A stretch of 64,000 nt of DNA from Bacillota bacterium (GCA_013178415.1 JABLXA010000009.1:1-64000); one strand, 5' to 3'. Shown: positions 28,642-37,055, counted from the stretch's first letter. Notes: generated from the sequence alone by a model not told the origin. Program-made: numbers and translations.

Positions 28642-29562
28642 TTAGTAAACCGTAATATACTGCCTCATGGCTTCAAGTTTCTTCGGCCCGATGCCGGGCA
28701 CATCCAACAGATCCTCGATAGCAGAGAATCTCCCATTGCGTGTGCGATATTCAATTATCCTCTCAGCTAGCACCGAACCTACGCCTTTAAGCTTCATCAA
28801 TTCTACCTTATTTGAAGTGTTGATGTTTATGATAGTCGATGCCCCATGCAAGGGGTCAGCCAGCTGCAGGCTATCGGCGACAGCACCCTGCTCTGACGGC
28901 CTCGCTCCAACGACGTCGCCTGATTGGGCAATGTGGCCATCCGGCTGGGACGCGGCGCCACCTAATCGGGGAACGGCGTCGACGCCACCATCAGTCGCCT
29001 TGGGGCTCCCAACGGCAGTGAACGAACCAGTCTTTTCGCTGCCTGAAGGCTTGCCTATAGCGGCGCTAGAAAAGCTCTGCGATCTTTGCGGTTTAGGTTT
29101 TGGCGGAATATAGACCTGCTGGCCATCGGATATAGGCAAGGCAAGGTTTACAGCATCAAGACATGCAGAATCAGTTGCTCCGCCCGCTGCATTCACTGCA
29201 TCATTGACTCTGGCAGAACTGGCCAGGCTATATACCCCTGGCCTTTTGACTTCGCCGCACACATGGACGACGATTTTCGTAGTCTCACCTGTCCCGGTAG
29301 TCTCACCCGTCCCGGCGAATTCCCCCATCCCGGCGGACTCATCCATTCCGGGGGGTTCACGCCTTCCGGTGGATTTACCCGCTCCGGAAACTTCCTTCGT
29401 TCCGGTAGCGCGGTTTTCCCCCCGGCCATTTGAATGCGCCACGACTGTAACCCCATCCCCGGTTGCATATACGGCCCGATAACCAAGCAGACCAAGTCCC
29501 ATAAAAGCTACTATGGAAAGGATCAACAGGACCTTCCTTTCCGGTCTAAAGAGGAAATGCAT
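28642..29562 (-). CDS. comEA: ComEA competence DNA-binding protein
   Basis: The protein is 306 residues, longer than most ComEA. A transmembrane anchor (about residues 10-32) is followed by a linker with imperfect 5-6 residue repeats (GMGEFAGTGETTGTGE). An SLBB domain (VVHVCGEVKRPGVYSLAS) and a second Ser/Gly/Ala-rich linker (about 165-245) come next. The C-terminal tandem helix-hairpin-helix includes LKGVGSVLAERIIEYR and VPGIGPKKLEAMR. The long linkers could reach through the wall. The ATG lies inside the leader stem at 29567-29624. Confidence 0.93.
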   Translation of the reverse strand: MHFLFRPERKVLLILSIVAFMGLGLLGYRAVYATGDGVTVVAHSNGRGENRATGTKEVSGAGKSTGRREPPGMDESAGMGEFAGTGETTGTGETTKIVVHVCGEVKRPGVYSLASSARVNDAVNAAGGATDSACLDAVNLALPISDGQQVYIPPKPKPQRSQSFSSAAIGKPSGSEKTGSFTAVGSPKATDGGVDAVPRLGGAASQPDGHIAQSGDVVGARPSEQGAVADSLQLADPLHGASTIININTSNKVELMKLKGVGSVLAERIIEYRTRNGRFSAIEDLLDVPGIGPKKLEAMRQYITVY

Positions 29563-29566
29563 AGCA

Positions 29567-29624
29567 AACCCCCATGGAGCCCAATCCGATTTCCTGCGCC
29601 AATTTGTCAGGCTCCATGGGGGTT
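29567..29624 (-). promoter_or_regulatory. perfect 15-bp inverted repeat covering the comEA ribosome-binding region
   Basis: Minus-strand arm AACCCCCATGGAGCC (complement of 29610-29624) and arm GGCTCCATGGGGGTT (complement of 29567-29581) are exactly complementary, with a 28-nt loop. The second arm contains the only G-rich Shine-Dalgarno candidate and ends 4 nt before the comEA ATG. Folded mRNA would hide the ribosome-binding region. A smaller hairpin lies just upstream (ATTCTC/GAGAAT). Confidence 0.65.
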
Positions 29625-29718
29625 ATTCTCGCTGAGAGAATCCCTTCCTTCATCCCCCGGCTAATCCTTTTGGGTGATTCCCGGCATGAAAAGATCCTTT
29701 GACCCCGCTAAGAAGGGA

Positions 29719-32211
29719 TTATATGACTATGTTCACTAGACGCTCAGGTACTACAAAGACGCCTTTGACGGGTTTATTTCCTATGAAACGACGCACCTTT
29801 TCCTGAGCTAGAGCCAGGTTGCGAAGATCATCTTCCTCAATACCTCGAGGGACCGTTATCCTATCTCGCACCTTTCCGTTCACCTGGATCACGATGGTCA
29901 TTTCTTCTGCCTTCAACGCCTCTTGACTGTATTGAGGCCATCTTTGCCGATGAACGCTTCCCGCTTTCCCCAGGCGTTCCCAAAGCTCTTCAGTCAAATG
30001 TGGGGCAAAAGGAGCAAGAAGTAATACAACTGTCTCGATAGCCTCACGTAGGACCGCGTCACTCAGGTCAGAGACCCCGTTCGAGGCTGCTTCAGCGCGG
30101 AAATCATAGATCGCGTTCACTAATTCCATTATGGCGCTTATCGCCGTATTGAGGCTGAAGCGATCCCTGATATCCTCGGTCACCTTTTTGATCGTGGAGT
30201 GCGCTTTAAGCCTCAGGAGCCGCTCTCTTTTTGTGAGCTTAGCTGGATCTATGCTCATGCCGTCAGAACCTGAAGAGCTATCTATGAACTCATTCACAAG
30301 GCGCCATACTCTGTTCAGGAATCTAAAGGCCCCCTCGACACCGCGCTCGCTCCATTCCAGGTCGCGCTCAGGAGGAGCTGCGAAAAGAATGAAGACTCGA
30401 GCCGTATCAGCCCCGTAATTGTTCATTATGTCATCGGGATCCACGATGTTGCCTTTGGATTTTGACATGGCCGACCCGCCGAGCGTAACCATGCCCTGAG
30501 TGAATAGCGCATTGAAGGGCTCTGTAAACTCTACGAGTCCGGCATCATGAAGCACCTTTGTAAAGAACCTGGAATACAGAAGGTGCATCACTGCATGCTC
30601 TATTCCTCCGATGTATTGGTCCACGGGAAGCCAGTAATCAACCTCATCTTTGACAAATGGCCCGCTGGTTGCGTGAGGCGAAGCATAGCGAAGGAAATAC
30701 CACGACGAATCCACAAAGGTATCCATGGTATCCGTCTCGCGCCTGGCAGCCCCCCCACACCTGGGACATGATGTATTCAAGAATCCTTCATGTCTAGCCA
30801 GGGGAGAAGGTCCTCCGGGCCTGAAATCCACATCTCTTGGAAGAAGCACCGGCAATTGGTCCGCGGGCACAGGCACAATTCCGCACCGATCGCAATACAC
30901 AAGAGGGATCGGAGCCCCCCAGTATCGCTGACGGGAAATGAGCCAATCTCTCAATCTGTATTGGACTTCCCTCTTTCCAATTCCACGCTCCTCCAGCCAT
31001 TCTATGATCTTATCCTTGCCTTCTTCGCTGGGCAATCCGGTAAAAGGCCCAGAGCCCACCATCACACCAGGATCAGAGTAAGCGACATCCATCGTATCCG
31101 GATGCAAGTCGACCCCTTTGCCGGGTTGTATGACTACTTTGATAGGAAGACCGTATTTTCGAGCAAATTCGAAATCCCTCTGATCGTGGGCAGGCACACC
31201 CATAACAGCTCCGGTGCCATATTCCATTAGGACATAGTTGGCAACCCATATGGGAATTCTCTCCCCATTCACCGGGTTTATGGCATATCTACCAGTAGGC
31301 GCTCCGGTCTTCTCTGCTATCATGCGCTCACGTTCAGTCCGGGGCATCCTCGCCTCTGCCAGAGCCTGGCACTCTCTGGCCTCCGGCCTTCCCTGCACCA
31401 ACTTCTCAACCAGTGGATGCTCAGGAGCGAGGACCATGAATGTCACTCCGAACAATGTATCAGGCCTTGTGGTGAATACTGTTATATTTTCATCAAGACC
31501 CTCAATTGGGAAAAAGAGCCTGGCGCCTTCACTCTTTCCAATCCAGTTCTGCTGCATAATCTTGACCCGTTCCGGCCAGCCCGGAAGATTCTCAAGATCT
31601 TTCAGCAGGCTATCTGAATATTGGGTGATCTTGAGGAACCATTGCTCAAGTTCCTTTTCCTCGACCTGACTGTGACAGCGCCAGCATTCCCCGTCAACCA
31701 CCTGTTCATTGGCAAGCACTGTCTGACAGCCGGGGCACCAATTCACTTTGCTCGATGCTTTGTATGCCAAACCTCGCTCATAGAAGAGCAAGAACAGCCA
31801 CTGGGTCCAGCGGTAATAATCTTCGTTGCATGTCGCCACCTCGCGGTCCCAGTCATAGCTTACCCCAAGACGCTTTAGCTGGTTTCGCATAAAGGCTATG
31901 TTATCATAGGTCCAGTCCGCAGGGTGAATACCATGCTTGAGCGCGGCATTTTCCGCAGGCAATCCAAAAGCGTCCCATCCCATTGGATGAAGCACATTAT
32001 AACCGTTCATCGTATGGAAACGAGCCACCACATCGCCCAGGGAATAATTCCTTACATGCCCCATGTGAAGGCGGCCTGAAGGGTATGGGAACATCTCAAG
32101 GCAATAGAACTTGGGCCTGGTATCATTCTTCTCTGTCCTGTAGATGCCATCCCTGGCCCATTTTTCTTGCCATTTCTTTTCGATTTCTGCAAAGGGATAG
32201 TGTTCCTCCAA
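29719..32211 (-). CDS. leuS: leucyl-tRNA synthetase
   Basis: This class I synthetase is 830 residues from the TTG at 32211, which follows AAAGGAGAGAAGCCACGA; the open frame upstream is leader. HIGH is present as HMGH ([15 protein letters not shown]), a zinc-like CPGC/CWRC pair follows, then the CP1 editing domain, and KMSKS is present as SAMSKSKGN near residue 555-563. Expression appears to be under a T-box terminator/antiterminator at 32272-32342. It lies between the tRNA-Ala gene and comEA. Confidence 0.98.
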   Translation of the reverse strand: MEEHYPFAEIEKKWQEKWARDGIYRTEKNDTRPKFYCLEMFPYPSGRLHMGHVRNYSLGDVVARFHTMNGYNVLHPMGWDAFGLPAENAALKHGIHPADWTYDNIAFMRNQLKRLGVSYDWDREVATCNEDYYRWTQWLFLLFYERGLAYKASSKVNWCPGCQTVLANEQVVDGECWRCHSQVEEKELEQWFLKITQYSDSLLKDLENLPGWPERVKIMQQNWIGKSEGARLFFPIEGLDENITVFTTRPDTLFGVTFMVLAPEHPLVEKLVQGRPEARECQALAEARMPRTERERMIAEKTGAPTGRYAINPVNGERIPIWVANYVLMEYGTGAVMGVPAHDQRDFEFARKYGLPIKVVIQPGKGVDLHPDTMDVAYSDPGVMVGSGPFTGLPSEEGKDKIIEWLEERGIGKREVQYRLRDWLISRQRYWGAPIPLVYCDRCGIVPVPADQLPVLLPRDVDFRPGGPSPLARHEGFLNTSCPRCGGAARRETDTMDTFVDSSWYFLRYASPHATSGPFVKDEVDYWLPVDQYIGGIEHAVMHLLYSRFFTKVLHDAGLVEFTEPFNALFTQGMVTLGGSAMSKSKGNIVDPDDIMNNYGADTARVFILFAAPPERDLEWSERGVEGAFRFLNRVWRLVNEFIDSSSGSDGMSIDPAKLTKRERLLRLKAHSTIKKVTEDIRDRFSLNTAISAIMELVNAIYDFRAEAASNGVSDLSDAVLREAIETVVLLLAPFAPHLTEELWERLGKAGSVHRQRWPQYSQEALKAEEMTIVIQVNGKVRDRITVPRGIEEDDLRNLALAQEKVRRFIGNKPVKGVFVVPERLVNIVI

Positions 32212-32271
32212 TCGTGGCTTCTCTCCTTTCGTTTCAAAGAATAGGATGCGCGATGCCTGATAGACGATCTT

Positions 32272-32314
32272 AAAAAACAAAACCTTTCGCCCGGCATATG
32301 CCAGGGACGAAAGG
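32272..32314 (-). terminator. T-box terminator of the leuS leader
   Basis: On the minus strand a 7-bp stem CCTTTCG/CGAAAGG, continued by CCC/GGG after a bulged T, encloses the palindrome GGCATATGCC. TTTTGTTTTTT follows. The 5' arm contains CGTCCCTG, the usual 3' half of a T-box antiterminator, so the two structures exclude each other. Confidence 0.88.
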
Positions 32315-32342
32315 TCAAACTCTCGCGGTACCACCCTGATTA
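32315..32342 (-). promoter_or_regulatory. T-box antiterminator core of leuS
   Basis: The minus strand reads AGGGTGGTACCGCG (32324-32337), a full match to the T-box consensus. CAGGG pairs with CCCTG in the terminator arm, leaving TGGT to pair with the ACCA end of an uncharged tRNA. What is unusual is upstream: only 18 nt separate this motif from the CCA end of a tRNA-Ala gene, so Stem I is not in its normal place. Confidence 0.88.
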
Positions 32343-32355
32343 GCAAGATAGGAAT

Positions 32356-32431
<76 letters not shown>

Positions 32432-32573
32432 ATCTATCATGCTCACTCTTACGCTTTAACGCGCGTCACGCCAACGACTACTCGAAGCATCCCATGCCCC
32501 ATTCATCGCGAAGCTCTGAGGCGAGTATCCTCTTCATCGCACAGCAGGCATATAAAGATTTCAATGACCAGCG
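32432..32573 (-). promoter_or_regulatory. leader RNA upstream of tRNA-Ala, possible displaced T-box Stem I
   Basis: About 142 nt separate the predicted transcript start from the tRNA. The RNA contains GCGATGAAGAG, similar to the base of T-box Stem I, and ACTCG/CGAGT and GCAT-GGG-ATGC hairpins. I could not place a CUN specifier codon with confidence. It could be a Stem I cut off by the tRNA, or a plain tRNA 5' leader. Confidence 0.35.
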
Positions 32574-32579
32574 ATTCGT

Positions 32580-32608
32580 ATTATAGCCGAGAATATTCCT
32601 GATGTCAA
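32580..32608 (-). promoter_or_regulatory. sigma-A promoter for tRNA-Ala and leuS
   Basis: TTGACA (32603-32608) and TATAAT (32580-32585) are separated by 17 nt on the minus strand, a perfect consensus promoter. It is the only clear promoter between the radical SAM gene and leuS. Confidence 0.92.
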
Positions 32609-32677
32609 TACCACGCAGTCGCTGGGGTGCTGGAGTCGCTGAGTCGCTGGTGTAATTGAGCTCAGGGGAGAAAGGGA

Positions 32678-32753
32678 GGCATGGGACGCCCCTCGAGGCA
32701 TGGGATGCCCCTCGAGCCACGGGGCGCCCCCCGAATCACGGGGCGCCTCGGCT
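32678..32753. repeat. four tandem 19-bp GC-rich degenerate repeats
   Basis: Units start at 32678, 32697, 32716 and 32735. The first two differ by one base (GGCATGGGACGCCCCTCGA and GGCATGGGATGCCCCTCGA); the last two are more diverged. Each unit can fold (GGCAT-GGG-ATGCC or GGGGCGCCCC). A related sequence in opposite orientation lies at about 32481-32500, inside the tRNA leader. A short run of GTCGCTG motifs lies at 32617-32650. The array reaches the 3' end of the radical SAM gene and may act as its terminator. Confidence 0.7.
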
Positions 32754-34134
32754 AACTCCCTGCCACCCCTTGGGCATCCTCGACTTTTCTGTAATTCCGT
32801 GCCCATGCGCGATCAGCGATCTTGCCATATTCCCGCGCATATTCATCGAGTTCACCGGCCAAATCCGTGGTCACACAGTCAGCGCCTTCATGGGTAGGGT
32901 GCGCGCCGCAGAGGGAAACGACCTCGCGTAAAATGTGCGGATTATCAATGATCATGCACGGCCGCAAGTGATTTTCATTAAATGGCATGCGCTTCCTGAT
33001 TTCCGTAAAGAACGGGGACCTCAAGACATCCTTCAAGGTAGTATTTCTGATATTGTCTACAGCAAAATGCACAAACACGCAAGGCTCTATGTCTCCATGA
33101 GCGTTTATATGGAGATATGAGCGTCCTCCGGCTATGCATCCTGACACCAGCGGCCCATCATTCCAGAAATCCGCCACAAAGATGGGCTTATTCGTCCGGA
33201 AATAGAGCACCCGCTCGCGCATATAATCTCTTTGCTCCGGCGTACACATAAGGCTCATATCCGCATCCTTCCCCACGGGAACAAACGTGAAAAACCACCC
33301 ATAAAGGGCTCCCTTATCGATCAACATATCAATGAATTTATCGCTGCCTACTATATCAGTATTGTTGCGGGTATAGGTAGCAGAGAATCCAAAGACGGCT
33401 CCGGCCTCCCGCAGGTTATCCATGGCTTCCATTACCCTCTTGAATGTCCCCGGGCCACGCCGCGCATCAGTCTCCTTCTCAAATCCCTCCAGGCTAATGG
33501 CGGGTGATATATTTCCTAGATCCGTAAGCCTCTTCGCCATTTCCTTGTCAATCATGGTGCCATTGGTGTATACCATGAAAACAACATCATCATGTTTTGC
33601 ATAGAGATCGAGGAGATCCTCCCGCACGAAAGGCTCGCCCCCGGAGATGACTATGAAGTGAATCCCCATCTCCTTTGCCTCGCTCACCACGCGGTCGAGA
33701 ATCTCGAATTCCAACTCTGATTGTTTTGTGTATCTCCCGGCATAGCACCCCGTGCATCTAAGGTTGCACCTCATCGTAGGGCTCATGACAATAAGTGATG
33801 GCACATGCATTCCATTCTTCTTTGCGTACCTTTCCCGCTCTTGAAATCCAAGATATATCTCATTGACGAAAAGACCGACCATGCCCTTAGTACGGAAATT
33901 CGGGTGCATCTGTCTAAAACCACGCACAGCGTATCTAGTCCAGACATGATCCTTATTCTCGAAGTTCTGCCTCGCCAACCTGACCTGCTCTTTATGTCTC
34001 TGGGTCGGAGCTATGAGCTCAATGATCCGGGCCAGGGTGGCAAGATTGCGTTCGGGGTTCTTGGCCAAGATCGCCAAGGTCTGGTCGACCACCTGACTTG
34101 CCAGATACTTCTTCATGAGATCATAGGTCTTCAT
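32752..34134 (-). CDS. radical SAM protein of unknown substrate, SPASM-like
   Basis: The protein has 460 residues. About 115 residues of helical N-terminus precede the radical SAM core with CNLRCTGC (about 126-133) and ISGGEPFVREDLL. The C-terminal part has cysteines in SGCIAGGRS, EPCVFVHFAVDNIRN and LRPCMIIDNP, in the positions of auxiliary-cluster ligands, then CGAHPTHEGADC. The ATG follows AGGAGGAGAGCCTA. It lies downstream of a winged-helix regulator and two candidate micro-ORFs. It interrupts an otherwise conserved gene order. The substrate is unknown; peptide modification is one possibility. Confidence 0.85.
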   Translation of the reverse strand: MKTYDLMKKYLASQVVDQTLAILAKNPERNLATLARIIELIAPTQRHKEQVRLARQNFENKDHVWTRYAVRGFRQMHPNFRTKGMVGLFVNEIYLGFQERERYAKKNGMHVPSLIVMSPTMRCNLRCTGCYAGRYTKQSELEFEILDRVVSEAKEMGIHFIVISGGEPFVREDLLDLYAKHDDVVFMVYTNGTMIDKEMAKRLTDLGNISPAISLEGFEKETDARRGPGTFKRVMEAMDNLREAGAVFGFSATYTRNNTDIVGSDKFIDMLIDKGALYGWFFTFVPVGKDADMSLMCTPEQRDYMRERVLYFRTNKPIFVADFWNDGPLVSGCIAGGRSYLHINAHGDIEPCVFVHFAVDNIRNTTLKDVLRSPFFTEIRKRMPFNENHLRPCMIIDNPHILREVVSLCGAHPTHEGADCVTTDLAGELDEYAREYGKIADRAWARNYRKVEDAQGVAGS

Positions 34135-34167
34135 TAGGCTCTCCTCCTGTTTTTCAAGATATCGCCA

Positions 34168-34248
34168 TCAGACTTGACCGGAACAGATTCCATGAGCCAG
34201 AGACAATAATTCAATAAGTATTAATCCAGAGGTAAGGATTCCGACCAA
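34168..34248 (-). CDS. candidate 26-residue hydrophobic micropeptide
   Basis: The frame starts TTG five nt after GGGAGG, the best Shine-Dalgarno in this intergenic region. It encodes 26 residues, mostly hydrophobic, with a single Cys near the end (HGICSGQV), and ends 33 nt before the radical SAM ATG. Starting at GTG two codons earlier would give 28 residues. It could be a leader peptide, a membrane micropeptide or a substrate of the radical SAM enzyme. It may also be chance. Confidence 0.35.
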   Translation of the reverse strand: MVGILTSGLILIELLSLAHGICSGQV

Positions 34249-34336
34249 AATCACCTCCCAAAAAACCCAAAAATGCTACATGAAAAAGATCTACCCTTTT
34301 GATCCCCTTGGCCTATAAACTGGAAAGGTTCCATGG

Positions 34337-34435
34337 CTATAGCCGCCCCGACCTATAAATTGAAAACAGGAGCCCGATTCCGAATATGACGGCTATTGAA
34401 AACCCCATTTCCGCTACAGGGATCCCGATCATCAT
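34337..34435 (-). CDS. candidate 32-residue single-helix membrane peptide
   Basis: The frame begins MMIGIPVAEMGF, has a continuous hydrophobic stretch of about 18 residues and ends in a basic tail (YRSGRL), a plausible one-helix membrane protein. It lies 33 nt after the stop codon of the winged-helix gene. No convincing ribosome binding site precedes the ATG; a GTG 8 codons upstream is an alternative. With 34168-34248 it fills most of the 334-nt gap between two genes. Confidence 0.3.
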   Translation of the reverse strand: MMIGIPVAEMGFSIAVIFGIGLLFSIYRSGRL

Positions 34436-34468
34436 GACGCGAGAGCGAGAACCGGACACAGGTGCTGA

Positions 34469-35164
34469 TCATACATGCTGGGATACCATCTCCTTTACAA
34501 AATCGAACAGCAGCCTCCGATCTTCATCGCTGATGCGGTTCACATATTGTTGATACTTTTCTATGCATGAGGTTATCAGAGCCGAGGCATCTACATATCT
34601 CTTGGTCTGTGCCAGCAGGACGCCGAGCACGCCTCCCGCCAGTAGAGTAAGCGCGATACCCGGCTCCCCTACAGTAGATATAATACCTGAAATAGCTCTC
34701 AATCCTTCTGTTCCAATGAGCCTCGCGCATGCGAGCAGCAACACCACTGTATATGAACAATAAGTGAAGGGCTTTTCAATCCGACTCAGTTGATCCACCA
34801 AGGGTTTAAGCATACTCCAGTTGCCGGAAGAGTCAAATTCCTTCAAAAGGGCCGAGAGCCTCGTCTTGAATTCAGTCCAACCTTCCCCACTTTCAGCAGC
34901 TAGGGACGATTGTTGTGATACGATCTTCTCATCCCGAGGAACGAAGACAACCAATGACCGCCCCACGGCTCGTGCCTCCCCATTAACCACATATTCAGAA
35001 CGAGCCAGCCCGTTGCTCACCAATTTCTTCAACATATCATAGGCCGTCCATTTGCTTACGCCGAGGCTTCTTGCGATTTCCTCATAATGAACCGGCTCCT
35101 GTTTACTTTTATAGAGTCTACGAAGCTCTCTCAAAAAATCCTTGCTTCTCTCTGTGATCCTCAT
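34469..35164 (-). CDS. winged-helix transcriptional regulator with hydrophobic C-terminal half
   Basis: The N-terminal HTH (residues about 5-65: HYEEIARSLGVSKWTAYDMLKKLVSNGLA) resembles LexA/MarR-like winged helices. The middle is polar. The C-terminal half has two hydrophobic stretches (YTVVLLLACARLIG and GIALTLLAGGVLGVLLA) that could be membrane or packed helices. I placed the start at the ATG at 35164 after GAGAG; a TTG at 35188 without ribosome binding site is possible. It has its own promoter-like TATAAT and a structured leader, and is not part of the B. subtilis order. Confidence 0.75.
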   Translation of the reverse strand: MRITERSKDFLRELRRLYKSKQEPVHYEEIARSLGVSKWTAYDMLKKLVSNGLARSEYVVNGEARAVGRSLVVFVPRDEKIVSQQSSLAAESGEGWTEFKTRLSALLKEFDSSGNWSMLKPLVDQLSRIEKPFTYCSYTVVLLLACARLIGTEGLRAISGIISTVGEPGIALTLLAGGVLGVLLAQTKRYVDASALITSCIEKYQQYVNRISDEDRRLLFDFVKEMVSQHV

Positions 35165-35220
35165 AATCTCTCGCCGCAGCGCGGGCAAATACCCAATTAC
35201 TCATAGATGGACATATGGTA

Positions 35221-35284
35221 GTATAGCGCGCAGGACTGCGGCTGTCTTCCTTTCGCCAGCTAAAATCTACAGACCGGACTATAC
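35221..35284 (-). promoter_or_regulatory. structured leader element upstream of the winged-helix gene
   Basis: The 64-nt segment is closed by GTATAG/CTATAC and contains two internal hairpins (CGCAG/CTGCG and GCTG/CAGC), a small three-way-junction-like fold. It lies just downstream of an AT-rich -10-like TATAAT (35304-35309). I do not recognise a known riboswitch class. The stretch 35165-35330 holds nothing else I can name. Confidence 0.3.
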
Positions 35285-35330
35285 CCAAAAAAACCAAAAA
35301 TAAATTATACAAACGAAAAAATGCACAAGG

Positions 35331-35690
35331 TCATTGGGATTGCGATATAGATATAACTTTAGCCCCTCTCCAGAGCCGCTCAAGATCATAATATTGTCTT
35401 TCCGACTCGCCTAGAACATGCACTATGACATCACCATAATCCAATAATACCCACCCGCTTCCATCATCGCCCTCTTGATGATAAGGCAGGAACCCCTGTT
35501 TCTTGAGCGTATCACGAATAGCCTCAATGATAGCCGAAAGATGCGGCCTTGAAGTGCCACTTGCAATGACAAAATAATCCGCTATCGTTGACAGCTCCCG
35601 CAAATCCAGTATCGTCACGCCAATAGCCTTTTTCTCCGCAGCAGCATTTGAAATCTCGCGAGCTTTCATGCTTGAAAGCTCTTCCATCAC
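35331..35690 (-). CDS. rsfS: ribosomal silencing factor RsfS
   Basis: This 119-residue protein binds L14 and blocks subunit joining in stationary phase. It carries the family pattern VTILDLRELSTIADYFVIASGTS and GWVLLDYGDVIVHV. The start overlaps the yqeK stop by 4 nt, and yqeK-rsfS is the usual pair. The C-terminus (ISISQSQ) is short. Confidence 0.95.
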   Translation of the reverse strand: MMEELSSMKAREISNAAAEKKAIGVTILDLRELSTIADYFVIASGTSRPHLSAIIEAIRDTLKKQGFLPYHQEGDDGSGWVLLDYGDVIVHVLGESERQYYDLERLWRGAKVISISQSQ

Positions 35691-36286
35691 TCCACATCCT
35701 TTCCTTTTTCTGTGCCCCTGAGGCTGAGGAGAACACTATTCCTTGCAACCACTGCCCGCGGGTGAATCAACCCACTTCTCTTTATAAGATACCCCAATTT
35801 CTGATTCTGAGCCATGGTAAGGGCGACATCCAGATTAGACTTCACCGCCCGTCGAATGTCACTGACTCCCTTGTACGCCCGCCCGAGCTCAATACAGTCT
35901 GCGACATACACTATCTTCTCAAGAGGAGTCATATGCTCCCGGCCCGTAACATGAAATCTGATGGCATCCAATATCTCAGGGTCTTCTATCTCAAACTGGC
36001 GCCTGGCATATTCCGCGCCAAGCGGCCCATGAATCAACTTAGGCTCGGCCCTTTCTATTTCATCGAATACCACATGCCATTGCTCCGCCAACTTGAGAAC
36101 TACATCCTGCGGGAGATCTCTAGCGCAGTCATGAAGAAGCCCCGCAATCCTGGCCTTATCCATATCGACCCCATATCTCTCGGCAAGCTGCACGGCCATA
36201 TTCATGACCCCGATGGAATGACGATATCGGTGCGCCGTTACAAGTTTCCCAAGTCTCTCCGCCAATTCTGCCTCTGTCAGTCCCAT
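35687..36286 (-). CDS. yqeK: YqeK-type HD hydrolase (diadenosine tetraphosphatase)
   Basis: This 199-residue HD-domain protein has HSIGV (about 23-27) and LLHDCARDLP (about 51-60), with GPLGAEYARR and HVTGREHMTPLEKIVYVADCIE giving the remaining metal ligands. YqeK enzymes split Ap4A symmetrically. In this genome a Nudix domain that may also act on Ap4A is fused to IleRS. An 11-base poly-G tract forms a hairpin in its leader. Confidence 0.92.
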   Translation of the reverse strand: MGLTEAELAERLGKLVTAHRYRHSIGVMNMAVQLAERYGVDMDKARIAGLLHDCARDLPQDVVLKLAEQWHVVFDEIERAEPKLIHGPLGAEYARRQFEIEDPEILDAIRFHVTGREHMTPLEKIVYVADCIELGRAYKGVSDIRRAVKSNLDVALTMAQNQKLGYLIKRSGLIHPRAVVARNSVLLSLRGTEKGKDVE

Positions 36287-36396
36287 CTCACCTCACTATA
36301 TGGGGGGCAATGCCGAAAGCATACCCCCCCCCCCGCATGCCAACTCCCCGCAAAAATCCCGAATTACATTACACTAGGTACTTATGAAGATTATCT

Positions 36397-36648
36397 CTAC
36401 CTGCCCTGACGGGGCCTTGCCTCATTCACGATTATCTGCCTGCCGTTGACATCAGCCCCGTTGAGGGCTTCCATGACATGCTTGGCATCTGCGTCCTCAA
36501 CCTCAACGAAACCAAACCCACGAGACCTACCAGTCTCCCTATCCAGAATTACACGTGTGCTCTTGACCGTCCCATGCGCCGAGAAGATCTTTTCCAGATC
36601 CTCATCTGTGGTTGACCAGGGAAGATTCCCAACGTACAATGTCGTCAA
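36397..36648 (-). CDS. RRM-type RNA-binding protein
   Basis: This 83-residue single RRM protein has RNP2 LYVGNL near the start, RNP1 RGFGFVEV at about 43-50 and a short basic tail (EARPRQGR), like small bacterial/cyanobacterial RNA-binding proteins. I placed the start at TTG 36648, which follows AAGGAGG with 8-9 nt spacing and gives the canonical MTTLYVGN. The longer frame to 36717 would read through a terminator-like hairpin. It is inserted between nadD and yqeK. Confidence 0.9.
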   Translation of the reverse strand: MTTLYVGNLPWSTTDEDLEKIFSAHGTVKSTRVILDRETGRSRGFGFVEVEDADAKHVMEALNGADVNGRQIIVNEARPRQGR

Positions 36649-36674
36649 TACCGTCTCCTCCTTACCATTATTGA

Positions 36675-36712
36675 AATAAAAAGACCAAGGTTCCGAAGGA
36701 ACCTCGGTTTTT
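36675..36712. terminator. terminator-like hairpin in front of the RRM gene
   Basis: CCAAGGTTCC (36685-36694) and GGAACCTCGG (36698-36707) form a near-perfect 10-bp stem with a 3-nt loop. It is followed by TTTTT on the plus strand and by TCTTTTTATTT on the minus strand, so it could stop transcription in both directions. On the minus strand it lies 26 nt before the RRM ribosome binding site, either ending nadD transcripts or attenuating the RRM gene. Confidence 0.65.
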
Positions 36713-36784
36713 CCCAAAAATTAGCCTCGTCTGTAGTCTACCCAGGATAGATATGTTATTATCTGGTTTGGAAAGAAGAAACAT

Positions 36785-36997
36785 ATGCGACACAATCGAA
36801 ATCAGGTACCTTGGGATGGATATTGGACCTGGACCAACCACGGAGAGGAAAAATCTTTACCGGTCGCTGTCGTATCTGCAGGCCTCGTTATAGGTCACAT
36901 CGTGATCTCAGACCATGAAATCAAACGCGACCACTTTCAGGTACCTACCTTCCGGCCCCTTTCAAGATTACTATATCATACCTTCGGACGACAGTAA
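36785..36997 (+). CDS. doubtful 70-codon plus-strand ORF between the RRM gene and nadD
   Basis: The frame starts ATG after GGAAAGAAG. Its stop is followed by AAGGAG and a second short frame starting TTG (37014-37064, 16 residues). I do not recognise the product. The 36718-37055 stretch also contains a minus-strand promoter-like pair (TTTACT-N17-TATAGT, near 36968-36997) and two copies of CAGGTACCT. The region may be regulatory rather than coding. Confidence 0.25.
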   Translation: MRHNRNQVPWDGYWTWTNHGEEKSLPVAVVSAGLVIGHIVISDHEIKRDHFQVPTFRPLSRLLYHTFGRQ

Positions 36998-37055
36998 ATA
37001 AGGAGACGGAGTTGAAATTTATAGTATCTGACCGAAACCCGCAGGATCTGGATAC

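Noticed and set aside
29625-29718. possible known riboswitch (c-di-GMP or c-di-AMP class) before comEA
   Set aside because: The region is structured, but I could not find the conserved core of any class I know; only the inverted repeat is reported.
35648-36409. 253-codon plus-strand frame opposite yqeK
   Set aside because: It covers yqeK, the start of rsfS and the poly-C tract, and resembles no protein.
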